DNA of 64,000 bases from Rhea pennata (taxonomy: Eukaryota; Chordata; Aves; Rheiformes; Rheidae), in contig NC_084676.1 in the NCBI RefSeq assembly GCF_028389875.1, positions 8,184,001-8,248,000 on the forward strand, written 5' to 3'. Shown here piece after piece: positions 27,361-39,546 of this stretch. Position numbers and translations under genes: made by a program. Position 1 is the first letter of the stretch; every line of letters begins with the position of its first letter. The notes under the pieces are model-generated. The model was not told where the DNA came from. It worked only from the letters and a program-made list of their open reading frames with translations, and made no database searches.

Positions 27361-27720
27361 GGAAACCAGCGCGTCGTTCTGTGTTTTGTCGTTTAAGCCA
27401 ACGATGGGCTTGTGCGGGTGTCAGTGGGCACCCGCGCGTGAGCCACGTGGCCTTTGCAGCTTTGTGCACGCAGGCAGAGTGCACGGCCCTTTGCAGCCTG
27501 CCTTCCTGGGCCTCTCCCAGCGTGCAGCTGAGAGCTAGCTCCTAGCTCAACACGCAAAGGAAGGAGGAGCTGGAGAAAGGCAGCAGCTTGCGCGAGGGGC
27601 AGCCTGCCGGTGGGGACGATGGCTTTGCAGCCGACCCTGCCTGCAGAGAGGGGCCCGGCAGTGCCGGGGCCTGGGCAGCCGTCCCAGCCCATCCTGACCT
27701 GTTTCTTTCGAAAACTCTGC
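27361..27720. other. CpG-rich island in the desert
   Basis: By hand I count about 23 CpG in 360 bp at roughly 60% GC, against few CpG elsewhere in the window. That meets the usual CpG-island criteria approximately. Frames open here on both strands (for example 115 codons on the minus strand, 27393-27740) match no protein I know and are expected in GC-rich DNA. It could be an orphan promoter, a lncRNA first exon or a GC-rich repeat remnant. No transcript is demonstrated. Confidence 0.65.
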
Positions 27721-28178
27721 ACAGCCTGCGATGAAAACACTTCAGCTATGTGAGCCCTGGAAAGATCTGCAGGTAGCTTTTAGGAACATTTAACTACACC
27801 TAAAAGAATACTTCAGGCTTGTAGGAAGCAAGAGAGGAGGCAATAGTGCAGGAGCTCTTTAATAATTCAATAGATGAATAATTCAGTACATGGTATGCCA
27901 TGAGAAACGTTTGTCAAGTTTGAGGATTTACCTCTACCTTTAAGTGACATAACCACTTTTTTACATTCCACAAGAAAAGTAAGTGTTGGTAGTGTACATG
28001 AAAATGTACTCTTCTGCAGAGCATTGTGCATGCTCAATTAAGCTTTTTACATAGGAATATCAGTTACAGGTGTTGATCATACTGATACATCAGTCGTATT
28101 AACTTTCCTTATTCTGTTATAAGCATATAAGCATACCTTTTCTGTAGTTTAGCTTAAAACTCTTTCCGAGCTGAAAGG

Positions 28179-28219
28179 TTTTTTTTTTTTTTTGTTTTTT
28201 TTTTTTTTGTTTTTTTTTT
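28179..28219. repeat. T-rich tract with regular G interruptions
   Basis: About 41 bp of T with two single G bases. It gives artificial Lys-rich open frames on the minus strand. Confidence 0.95.
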
Positions 28220-30559
28220 AATGTACTCGTAAGAGACGTAAGCGTGACATGGCCAAGCAGCAGGCAGCCTGGGGAAGGTGAGGAGGAGAACTGCCCCCTC
28301 CCCTTCTGAGCTGCTACAGGTAGGAGGAGGCAGAACCTGGACAGAGGTGAAAAGAGAGACGTGCCTATCACCTTTTGCCTGCCCCAAACCAGGTGCAGTA
28401 TCTACCAGGAAAGGTATTGGTTCAAAAGCCTTTGTGAATGTGCAAAACATGTTGCACTGTTTTTCTCAAGAAATATGATTGGCAGTTATTCAGATTTAAT
28501 TTTAGGCCACCAGAAAAAAAATGTTTTATTATCTTTGGCTAATAGTTACAAGCGGGCTTAATGGCACCTATTTTGCGTGGCTGTTAGTTGACCTTGGGCC
28601 CAGCAGTTGCTATACCGAGTGTGTCATAAATTTATAGTGTGCTGTTCGGTAAAATAGCCATAGTGTAGAACTGAAGAAAGGGTTATGAGTGAATGATGCT
28701 TCACCGAAATAACTGCCTTGAAAGATTAACTATTGGTGGAAACGCTATTGCGTTCTGAAGGGAAAACATACTGCTTTAGGCAGAGGTACTCAGTGTGCAC
28801 AGAGGCAAGGTCATGCCTGGAGTAAGGACTACGGCTCCAGGTGATTTTATGAAACTGGTTAAATGCAGAAGCACAGGGCTGGGTCTTTAACTGACATAGA
28901 TTAGGGTAGCTCTGTGGGATTGCTCTGTCAGGTAATACATTGCTTAATGTTTGAATACGTGTGTTACGTGTGGAAAGGAGGCTGCACATCCACAGTGAAT
29001 AGATACAACCCCTTTGGAGGGTTGTAACTGTCTTTAAACTGCTCTAACAGAATGACTGGCATTTCTTCCAATATTTATTTTACTACTGCCATTGCTGTTA
29101 CTCTGTTTACCCCCTGCTGGTTCCTGCCTCTCAAGCTGGCAAATGGAGCTCAGTGACTATAAATAGCTGTTATTCACTGCAAAAAATGCAGATCCTGAGA
29201 GCAGTGGCGTTCTGATGAGTGTTTAAGTGGCAATCTGAGACAGCATATCAGCAACTCCTACTCTCAAGTTTATTCTGCTTTGAAATTCATTGTTTTAACT
29301 ACTGGTATGTCAATTAGTGTACATGTTTGAAACCCTACTACAATCTTTTATAACATGAAAATTTAGTCCCATGAAATTTCATTTGAATAGGTGTATTTTA
29401 ACACTGCTAGCCTGTTGTTATGCAGTGCATGGTATAGTAATTAGTAATTAATGGTATATTCTTGTTTTTTAAGTCAAGAATAAAAGCATTCCATAATTAT
29501 CCAGCATTCTTTCATTGCTAAAGAATTCCAGCATATTATTTTTAGCAAATGTCTATGCTTTGCATTTCTTACCTTGGAAATACTAGTACTTGGATTTCAA
29601 AGGCATTTGAAAAATCACAGGCAACTCAATTTGTACCATTGAGATTAATTGAGATCAGCGTGAATCAGTCTTGACTTCACCATTTCTCCTCTTTGTCTTT
29701 GAAAAATACATATTTTGATGTCTTGGATATTTTTGGAGAGTCACAGTGGGCAGCAGAGCAGTAGCTACTATCTCTAAGGCGTAATATTTTCCCTATGAGA
29801 CAAGCTTTCGTTACGTTGGTTGCTCTTCTTTCATTGTAACCTTGACCTTTGCAACTGGCTATTTAATTCAGGATATTAACAACCTCACAATCTTTGGCGT
29901 TTATAGGCATTTCTGCACAGTTTTGCACACAACTGCAAGAAAATGTTGACTTAATGCCATCTGAATACCTTCTCTCCTTCTGCGTAGGAGCCTACAGTAT
30001 GTTTGTCAAGGAAGCAGTCTGATAGTCTGTGACAATTCTCCTCGGCTGAACAATTTTAAAACCAGACCTTTCACCTCCCTTGTGCGTTTGCTCCCAAATT
30101 CAGAGTTTCAGATGTAGCTGGAATGTTTGTGGCTTAACTCCCAGCTGTAGCTTGTTAGCACTGGAGGCTCTTCGAAGTGCCAACAATACAATTTCACTTT
30201 TAATGGCTTATGCAGGAGAATATTTTTTCCTGAGTTTTCTGGAAAAAAATGGATCTTCTTATTTAAAGAACTTCAAAAATGACAGTCTTGATTCCGTTTT
30301 GTACCTTTTAGCAAATATTTCTTGACTAGTTTATGATGCAATGACTGCAGGATGTCAGGATGTGCACTGCTTCAGGTATTCAGTACTACATGTATACCTG
30401 CCAATACTGAATATTTGAATAAGCTGAAAAAAGAAAATAAGGGCATTACAAGAAATTAGGTGCCTAAAATTCTGTTTCATAAGAGTGATGTACACAGCTG
30501 CCAGTGTAAATGGCACAGAATGAGCTGTTGTTGCAGATAACCCTCAGGACTTAATTGCC

Positions 30560-30588
30560 TTTTTTTTTTTTTTTTTTTTCTTTTTTTT
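30560..30588. repeat. T homopolymer with one C
   Basis: Twenty T, one C, then eight T. Confidence 0.95.
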
Positions 30589-33116
30589 CCTATCTGGAAA
30601 GGCTTTTTTGTAGTTATTCTTTTTCTCCCCTGCCTCCATTAAAAACAATAGAAATGCACACAAACACATGATTCAGTTGTTTTTTAAAACTCACTGTTTA
30701 TTCTTACTCTTTGGGGAAGTGCTGGAGTGAGGGTGTTTAGTTACATACCACGTTGGTATGTGCAGTGACCAAATGATTCTGATATAAAACCAAGAGCATA
30801 CTTATGACGATGAAAGGAGAGCAAAACAAGCCTATTTATTCCACAGCTTGAAAGACCTTTTATAAAACCAGGTATTTCCCCAGGCCCATGCTTACAGTTC
30901 TTTTTTATAATGTGTATGTTGAAGGAGAATTGCCCATGTATTATGATTAATTTTGTCACTTGTAAAGTAAAATGGTAGTTATTAGATTTCAGGAATTTTT
31001 TTTTTTGTAGTCCATGTGAAATACTCTAAATACCATTAATTCTTAAGAAATGAAGTTAGGGATTCTTAAAGGAATTTAGGTAAATAAAAGAAGCCTATTT
31101 TGTAATTAATTTTATTATGATAATTGCTATTAGGCATAGTGTTGACCATAATATTACTTGCAGAAATGAGTGAAAAGTCAGTTTGTGCCACAGACACTTT
31201 ATCAAACATAACAAGAGACTGTAAAGGTAACAGGCGAGAAAAATACTCAGAAGAAAACAGAAGATTTGGTTTTGGCAACTCAGCAAAGGACAGTTGGAAG
31301 TAATTTAATGTAAACAGTGAACTTTCAATCTTGCGAATAAGTAGCAGTGCACTTACAGAATGACTAGTGACTCACCTAAATAGTCAAATACTGTGATACA
31401 GCATTGACAGCAGCAAGTACGTTTGAAAATGCAAACTCTGTATAGATGAGGAAAACGCATACTAAAAATGCAGCAGCAAGAATGGTACTGTCCTTGTATG
31501 AATAGCGTAATCTATGAGAAACAGTTATCTGCTGTCTCCCGGGCATTTTATGAAAAAACTTGCTACTGTAGAAGTGTCAAAACTGGAAGTCGGCAGCCTC
31601 ATCTGTGCATGTTTACAGTATAACCGGGGTACATACAGAGGAATGGAAAAAAACCTATTCATCAAAATATTCTAAGTCATCTGTCAGTTTTAAACAATAC
31701 CTTCTTTTAAATCAAGGTGAAATGTGCATAGGAGGAGGGTTTCAAGAAAACATTCATCTTGTAGTAAATCTGCATCCGAGATGATTACTAAAGAAACATT
31801 CCTTTAAGCATGCAAACAACGGTATGCACCAGAGAGGTATTTTTATAGTGACAGAGTTCAATCCATTATTGAGAAAATGAAAACTCAGGTCTGCGATCAA
31901 AAGAAAATATGCTGACTGTAGCCCTGGCCCCAAGATTTTGTGAAAGACTTTTAAAGCTGAAAAATCCAAATAAGTTTTTGAAATAAATTTTGTTAGTTTA
32001 GTTTTTCTTTCCCATGCATGCTAGCATGAAGAAACGTACCTTTAGGCAGGTTTACCCACTTCAGAATGAGTGATTAGTTTTTGCTTTTTTTCATAAAATG
32101 AGAAAATTTTTTATTTGTTTGTGAGTTTCTGCATTTAGCCTACTCAAACACAGATGAGTCTATCAAACAAGATTATTTTTCAGTTTTTGATGGCTATGGG
32201 CACTACATGAGGTGTTGCTTTGGACCAGCTCTGTTATATCTAGAGATGAATGAGATGTGTACAAGCTAAACTAGAAAATACAACAGAAATGTCTTGAGTT
32301 CTATTAGTGCAAGATACCAAAAAATGACCGAAGCTTAAAAAAAATGGATTAAAAATGCAACGGCAAAAACAAAATTACACCTTAGCTGTAAGGCAGCTAA
32401 GGGAAAAAATGTACCTGTTATCCAGTAGTGACAGAAATTTTGATAGGGGGTAGATATAGGAGGCATGTGTGTCCACATAGACATATCTAACCTTTTACTC
32501 TTTTATAAAGAGGGACTGAATTTTCAACTATATTATTTAAATATGATCATCATATATTTGTCTAAAGCAAAAATCTAAAAATTATTTGTGGAAGAAATGG
32601 CCTGGGACGTAAATGGCCTCCAAGGGCAGAACAGAGTTGGTATGTCACAACTATGTTATGGAATAGGCATGGTGCCTGTCAAAGAGGCAGGATTTATGGC
32701 TGTGAAGGTCAGCACCCTTTGCAGTAGTTTCCTTTCTAAACTGAAATTTGTCATGCTTACCTAGCTTACTCTGATTTCCAGATAGATTATAATTGGTAGC
32801 ATACAGATGTTTCCACACATTGTAATGCACACTACCTGTTAGATTATTCTAATGGAAGTAATAAAGATGCAAAACTATTATAAGATTGGTATCAAAGAAC
32901 TTTGATTCCAGAATTTGCTTCCTTATCAGTCCAAATATAGATGAAGAATGTGCTTGGGTTATAGAAAGAACTAAGAATAGGAGGGTAAAGATACATAGAC
33001 TTGATTTATGCATGTGTTTTACAGAGTTTTTGCAACTGGTAGCTTTGCAACTGTTTTTTTCCCAGGCCACCGCAGCCTTTAGCTCAGTTTTCCTAAACAG
33101 TTGAGTCAGAAGTATT

Positions 33117-33136
33117 AAAAAAAAAAAAAAAAAAAA
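33117..33136. repeat. A homopolymer (20)
   Basis: Uninterrupted A run. Confidence 0.95.
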
Positions 33137-36100
33137 TCAAGTTAATTATCTGTGCCTGATGCATCTGAATGTGAAGTTGCACATTGCACATCAAGGGCTT
33201 GCATGCTGCCTCTGTAAGCAACAAGCGCCCAGATATTCTAATTCAGACTATCACTGATATCTGAGAGCTGCAACTAATCCACATAACATTAACAGTCATG
33301 AGATATTTTCTAACACCATGATATTCATCTAGCATGTCTGGCTTTGTTCTTTTAGTGAATTGCCTTATTACCAGCTGAAACTGTGTTCTAGCATCACTAT
33401 CCCTTATTATTGATCAGAAATGTTGTTATCATGCAGGTAAGCTGTATTGTGCAGGTTTTCCAGGGATCCTTACTGGAGTTTTCACTAAATGTTTCCGTGT
33501 AGACTTGTACTGATTGTGAACAGGAACACCACATGGGGCACTGAGAGCCAGACAGCACATGAGCCAGGCTGCAGCTTTTGGGAATGAGGTCTGCTTTGAC
33601 CTTCAGAGGTTCCCACTGCAGTTTAACACAGACCTATGAAAACAGAAATCCAGACTTTCCAGGCAAAACCCAGCTGTCTGATGAGTCTAGATCATACTGA
33701 TCCTTTTTCCATTCATGGAGGTGATGAATATAAGAGAATGAATTTGAAGAAGGAAACAGCCTTTACAATTTGGGCAAATAACAACAGAAAGTTAATATTA
33801 GGTCATGTAGAAAAGGTCATGGTACTCCCATACATTCTCAGATGTTTGTTCCACAAATACACCAAATAGTGGAGATATTCAAACATCAAATCATATGTTA
33901 CTCAGATAGGTCTAGCAATTACATTGTTTTTGATGATATCTCAGATACGGCACTGGACTGACAACTGGGCTGTTTTCTCTTAGATATCGTCTAAAGAAAA
34001 ACAAGCAACAATCACCGTAGGGCTTGATCTGACATTTTTAAACAGTGAGAATGGATTCTTCCTAACTAGAACAAGCTCCAGGTTTCCAAATATTTGGCTA
34101 GTTGTTCAGACCAAAAATTAATCTTACTGAATAAATTTAATAAATAATTAAAAAAATAAATCCTGCTGAATGCACAGAATAAAACTGAACAAGTCATATA
34201 TCATATTTCTCTTAAGGAAAGGCAGAGAGGATGCCATTTCACAGCAGTTTGGGAACATCCTTGCCTTACTAAATAGAATACTACCATGAGAATAGGGTGA
34301 TCGGGTAGACCCAACAGGATGGCAGTTGCCTGGTGACTCCTGTCTCCTTTTTCTTTTGCCATCACTGGCGCAGATGAGTCAGTGAAGACTGAAAGCAGTG
34401 ACTGAGCAGGAGTTAGCAACTGGGACTTACCCACAATATTGCCTTTTTCACAATTAGGCATTCCCAGATGTTAACGGGCTTCCCAGACCCTGCTCCCATA
34501 CGTGCCTGCAGTCCCTGGGTGGTACTGCCAGCGGTGGCAGCCTGTCCCAGCGGAGACACAGACTCTCTCTCTGTATGCTAGTGAAACAAGAAATAAACTA
34601 TTGGATTTTAGCCATTATTTTGTGCTACTGAGTTAGAAGAACTGGGAAATTACCTGCAAAGAGAAACAAAGCCCAGATCTTTCTGATATTTTCAATGCTT
34701 ATCTCGTGTTTGTTCCTTTTCTTCTGTTAACTTTTCTCTAATATTTAAGAATCAAATCTTACCTAATGTATACTCATTAGATCTATATACTAAGCCAGAA
34801 TGTCCACAGAAATGCATTTGCAATTGAAATGTAATTTGCAACCAAAAGAACACTCTCACTTTAAGCAGTATTGGTTATTTATAAAAAAAACACTTAATCA
34901 GAAACTTTAAAAATTCCTTTGCATGACATAGTTTATTAACACTTCATACATATTTTGAGCATGACGCACTTCTGATAAACGAGTTTCTAAATGAGACTCA
35001 CAGGCTCAGAATTGTTTGCTGAGGAAAAGGTAGAACATTTCAACTGATAAAGAAAATTACAGACTGCTTGAGGAATGAGAAAAATAAGTGACTACCTTTT
35101 TATTTGAACAAGTACCTAGCAGCTCAGGAAAATGATTGAGAAGTTACAAGCTCAGTTTTGGCTGACTATGCTTGTTCGGTATGAAAGCGGCAACTATCAC
35201 ACTGGAATTTTCAGTCGGACTCTGAAACCCCCATTAGGTGGAGGTGGCTGCTGGCAGCTTTTTGTGCCATCATTAGGCCCTAGGTGCCCCAGTATGAAAT
35301 GCCTTGGCAGCAGGGGGGAGACCCAGGCAGCCAAACTGCCTTTTCCTTGAGAAGAAGGGAGATGAGCAGCAGTCCCTCATTTGCAATAGGGAGTTGAGAA
35401 AGTAGCCTTCTATTTTTCTACTTCCTTTCTGCTTTCTCTGCTACTATTTTTCTCTGTCCTCATGCCTGGAGATCTGAGAACTAGTTTAGACTTTGACTGG
35501 TGATTGGGGACGGAGAGGGAATCATTTTCTCCAGCAGCCTGTACTGCAGCCAGCGGTCAGTCCCTTGGTTGGAGGATCATACCTGCATTTGGATACTGCC
35601 TGTTAGGGGAGAAATGGAGCAAACCAAGAGATCTAGGAGAGCGGTTAGAACTCAGGAAACCCTCCCAGTGAGGAGTGATTAAGTGAAAGGGCAGGAAATT
35701 TTTTGAGTGTAAGGATTGAGGGCAGCAAGCACCTGAAGAAGCTCCTAAATGATGCTAAACTTACTTTCCACAATCACAAGAAGTTACAAACATAAAATAT
35801 AGAAGTAGAGATTCATATTTGACAGTGGATTTTTTTTTCCTAAGACTAAAAATAATCAAGTATATAAACACAATGTTTTTTTGTGGAGTATCCACCACTG
35901 CTAGTCTTCAAGAACAGATTAGATAAAAATTTCTTGGAAATAGCATAGCTACAGCTGAGCCTCCTTTGGAGCAGGGAAATACACTCTATAACTTACTGGT
36001 ATTCCTTCTTGCATTCTTACTTTTTTTGTTATGTTATGAATCTATGTTGGTTTTGTTTTTATTTTGTTTTGGTCAGCCCAAATGAGAGAACAGACATGGG

Positions 36101-37101
36101 ATTTTCCTTCTTTTGGATTGCTTTGCTTTATCCTTTACCAAAACAAAGAAGTCCCTTCTGTGCTTCTCTATGTGTTTGTAATTAGGAAACTTGAGCAGAG
36201 GTATGGCACCTGTCAGTAGAAATAGTCTAATATTGAACAATAAGTGTACAGGAGCTATGAAAATACTTGTTATTTGTTTAAGCATATAGAAAAAGTTTTC
36301 AAAAAGATGCCAACAAGTAGGGTATATGTTGTATGATGGTTTAGATCATTTGCAAGAGGACAGTATTGCTAATATTGTTCCTAACTCGCTCTCTCTCAAA
36401 TGGACAGTGATAGTTATGGGGCCGTGTGAATAAAGATGCACAGGCTTTTTTTTCCTGAAGTGTCTTTGGCTGATAAGTGAACTTCAGTGGGAATGTAAGT
36501 GCTCTGAAGTGAGCTGGACTGCAGCTACATCTGCCAATGTGTGTGCTGTCCATATACTACGTCTGCCTGTCCATATACCGTCCCAGCTGTGGAACTGTGT
36601 GGGAAGAGGTATGGGTGAGCCAGCAGAAATATCTTTTAGGATAGGGAGGTGTAAGAGCTTGGGAGGTGCCTTTGGGAAGAGTGCCTGGCAGCAAACAAGC
36701 CAAGCACATCAGAAGAGCTAAATCCCTCGCAAGGCATTTGAAAAATAGATCTGGGTACACAGAGGAACAAGAATCTGGCAAACATGGAAGAGAATGAAAC
36801 TCTAACACACAATGTCTAAAAAGAATTGTGTTTGAGAGCTGACACCTCTTTCTAGAATTCAGTGCCTGCTTTACCCAATGCTTTCTCTTAGAGGGGTTTC
36901 AGGATTGATATATTTTGCCAGCCATTCCTCCTACACAGCTGCCACTTTCTCTTCTTTATTTATTTCTTTTCTAATGAATCTCTTTGAAAATGCCTTTTGA
37001 GAATTAGACTGGCTTGTATCCTCTATGACAGAATCCTTTCATGTATCAGGAAAAGTAATAAAGGATGAAGGCCTGACGTTGGGAAGCTGGTATTTTTTTT
37101 T

Positions 37102-37118
37102 TTATTATTATTATTATT
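37102..37118. repeat. (TTA)n short microsatellite
   Basis: About five to six TTA units directly after a T run at 37092-37102. Confidence 0.85.
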
Positions 37119-39490
37119 CCTTGTTTTCTTAAAAGACTTCAAAACCACAGCAGACAGAAGTAGGCAAGGAAACTGTTAGAGAGAGGTCCAGCTTCTCCCT
37201 CTGGACAAGAGAGAGAGAACTTGCAGCAGGCTACACTTTTTGAGAAGGTTCCGCCAATAAAATCATCTGAATTTTGGTCAGGCAGTTGAATTTAGTATTG
37301 TTTTTTTTTTGGCCATGCCACAGTATTGTTATCTCTGGCAGTAGAAATAGGAAATGCTATTTAGACTGGAAGTACTCAAATATTAGTAATGAAATGAGGG
37401 AGACAAAATTACACCGGCCTCAGAAACTGAATTAAAAATTAGACCTCCTTCCTCGAAATTAAACATTAAAAAATATGTTCTACTGGTCTTGGTTCCAAAT
37501 CTCTGTTTCATTTGCTTGCGCAAGTTCTGGAAAAGGGGATTAAAAGAGACCATGAAGAAACAGCTTAGGAAACTAACTTTCTATGCTATTTGCAGATGTT
37601 CTGGCTGTGGAGAAGCAAACAGGAATATTGTTTTTTTTTTTTGTTTAATCTGGTTCATGGTGTTGAGCATTTATTTAGATCTAAAAGCCCATCTCTTGTC
37701 AGCACTGTATATTCTTTAATGTGTTTGTGCTTATTTATAAGGGCGTTGCACTTAATCAGTTGAGACAGCATGATGCAAGAACAATTTTCTGCAGTTTTTT
37801 ACTTACTATTTTTTATTTTCTCATTGCTTCCTTTCACCTCCTCCCAAAAATCAGGCCCTGTCCTTTTGGTGTAATAGCTTTTAATTTATAACCATTGCAC
37901 TAAAACGTCATATTGGCAACTTTCCAGAAATCTTTTAGCTCTTTTTGGCAGTTCTTGTTAGTGATAATTTCTCTATCAGGGCCCTTTCTTCTATCTTGCA
38001 TCTGCAATAACTTTTAATATCTAACTGTTACTGAGCACTTGGCTCAAAACTTTTTTTGGTCCTTTTTGGTGACTGGGATTGGAAAACCCAGAGCAGTTGC
38101 AGTTCCCACCAACAGTAGTAGAAGCTGTGGGGTTCACCATCTATGAAAAAAGAAAATGAAATTACCTAGCTTAAGCATAGTCTTTCTGTACTGTCGTCTG
38201 CAAAAGGAATTAAAATTTTGTCTCCGAAAGCACTGGAGATGTCTTTCTAACAAAGCTACATTTAACATAAGACAATTGCATAGCTGTTCTGACTAGGCTA
38301 CATTTTGCAGCATGACTTCCATGCAAGGCACCAGGAAGACTTGTCAATATTCTTCTGCCCTTTCTAGGTCACTGACTTGCTATTTTAGTCCTTCCCTAGT
38401 GGATTCATATACAGTTAATTACAGAGGGCCATTTTCCTGGAGAGTCTGAAGCTTTCCTAAAACCACTTTTCTATATGCATTTGAACTTTATGCTCCCAAA
38501 AGGTGAGAGCTATGAAGTTTCCTCTTCATCCACAGACAGGTGGTAGCAGTGCCAATTTCTATAGACTGACTTGCATGAACCTCGATTTGGAGGCTTTGTC
38601 CTTTGCAATGAAAGGTTAATTAGGTATTTTATGGCTTTGAGCCCTACGTTTTCTAAAGTGAGCACTGACTTAGTCTCATTGCAAATTTGAGTAATGCTGA
38701 CTTCTCTGTAGCAACATGTACCATGTCTCTGCATTAGCTTTCAGAAGTTAAGAGTTAGAATCTGCAGTTCAGCTAGAGCTATTTTATTCTATGTATGGGT
38801 GCAAAGTGCTTCAGGTTTGAAATATATTTACATTGTGTGAAGCAACGCTGGGCAGGTAGAAATACTCTAGAGGCATTTCTTAGGTCAGCAAAACTCTTTG
38901 CCTATAGAAGACTTAAGGAAAGGATGAGGTTAAGACCTTCTGCCTTGAAAGTGGAGAAGAGAGGAGCATAACAGATTTGCATTCAGTATATTTTCTTATG
39001 TAGTAGGGTAATATCTGTGAGAAAGAACAGTGAACTGGATACTCCCTACAAATTGATGTTAATTTAAAGATAATACTTGTTCATTGAGGCCGACGCTTCT
39101 GGCAGATGTATAATTGTTGATTAAGTTTTCAGCAGTAAGGCTTTGAAAGATTGAGGGTAGACTCTCCGGTCACTTCTAGGGGTTTGGGAGTGTAGTGGCA
39201 CAGCTGAGAAATCTGACCATTTTCCTTCTGAAAACTTTGGGAAGATTTTGCTTTCACATCCACAGAAAGGAAAGCAAGTTTCTAAACCTGAAGTTTTGGT
39301 AAAAGTCAAAAATAGTCATAACCTGCTTATTTCTACAAGGTTTCGTGAGAGGGGATGGCTCATCTTTAGGCAGATGTAAGAAGTCATTATCTGCAGCTCT
39401 CTTTCCACATATGTGGAAAATCTCCTCTTGCTGAGGTTGAGGGGGCTCAGCTGTTTGTGCACCAACTCCCACTGTTTGTAGCCCGGGACA

Positions 39491-39546
39491 CTGAAGTAGC
39501 GCCAGCCACGCCAGTTCGCCGTGCGAGAGTTCAACAGCTACTTCAG
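39491..39546. repeat. 10-bp inverted repeat, 36-nt loop
   Basis: CTGAAGTAGC at 39491-39500 and GCTACTTCAG at 39537-39546. The loop is GC- and CpG-rich, unlike the surroundings. Confidence 0.9.

Noticed and set aside
27393..27740. 115-codon minus-strand frame as a gene
   Set aside because: GC-rich DNA has few stop codons, the plus strand is open too, and no domain or splice context supports it.
28117..28450. Lys-rich small proteins on the minus strand
   Set aside because: The Lys runs are only the translation of the T-rich tract at 28179-28219.
33590..33640. Another CR1 tail, from CTTCAGAGGTTCCCA
   Set aside because: The match is about 15 bp with no further CR1 sequence on either side.
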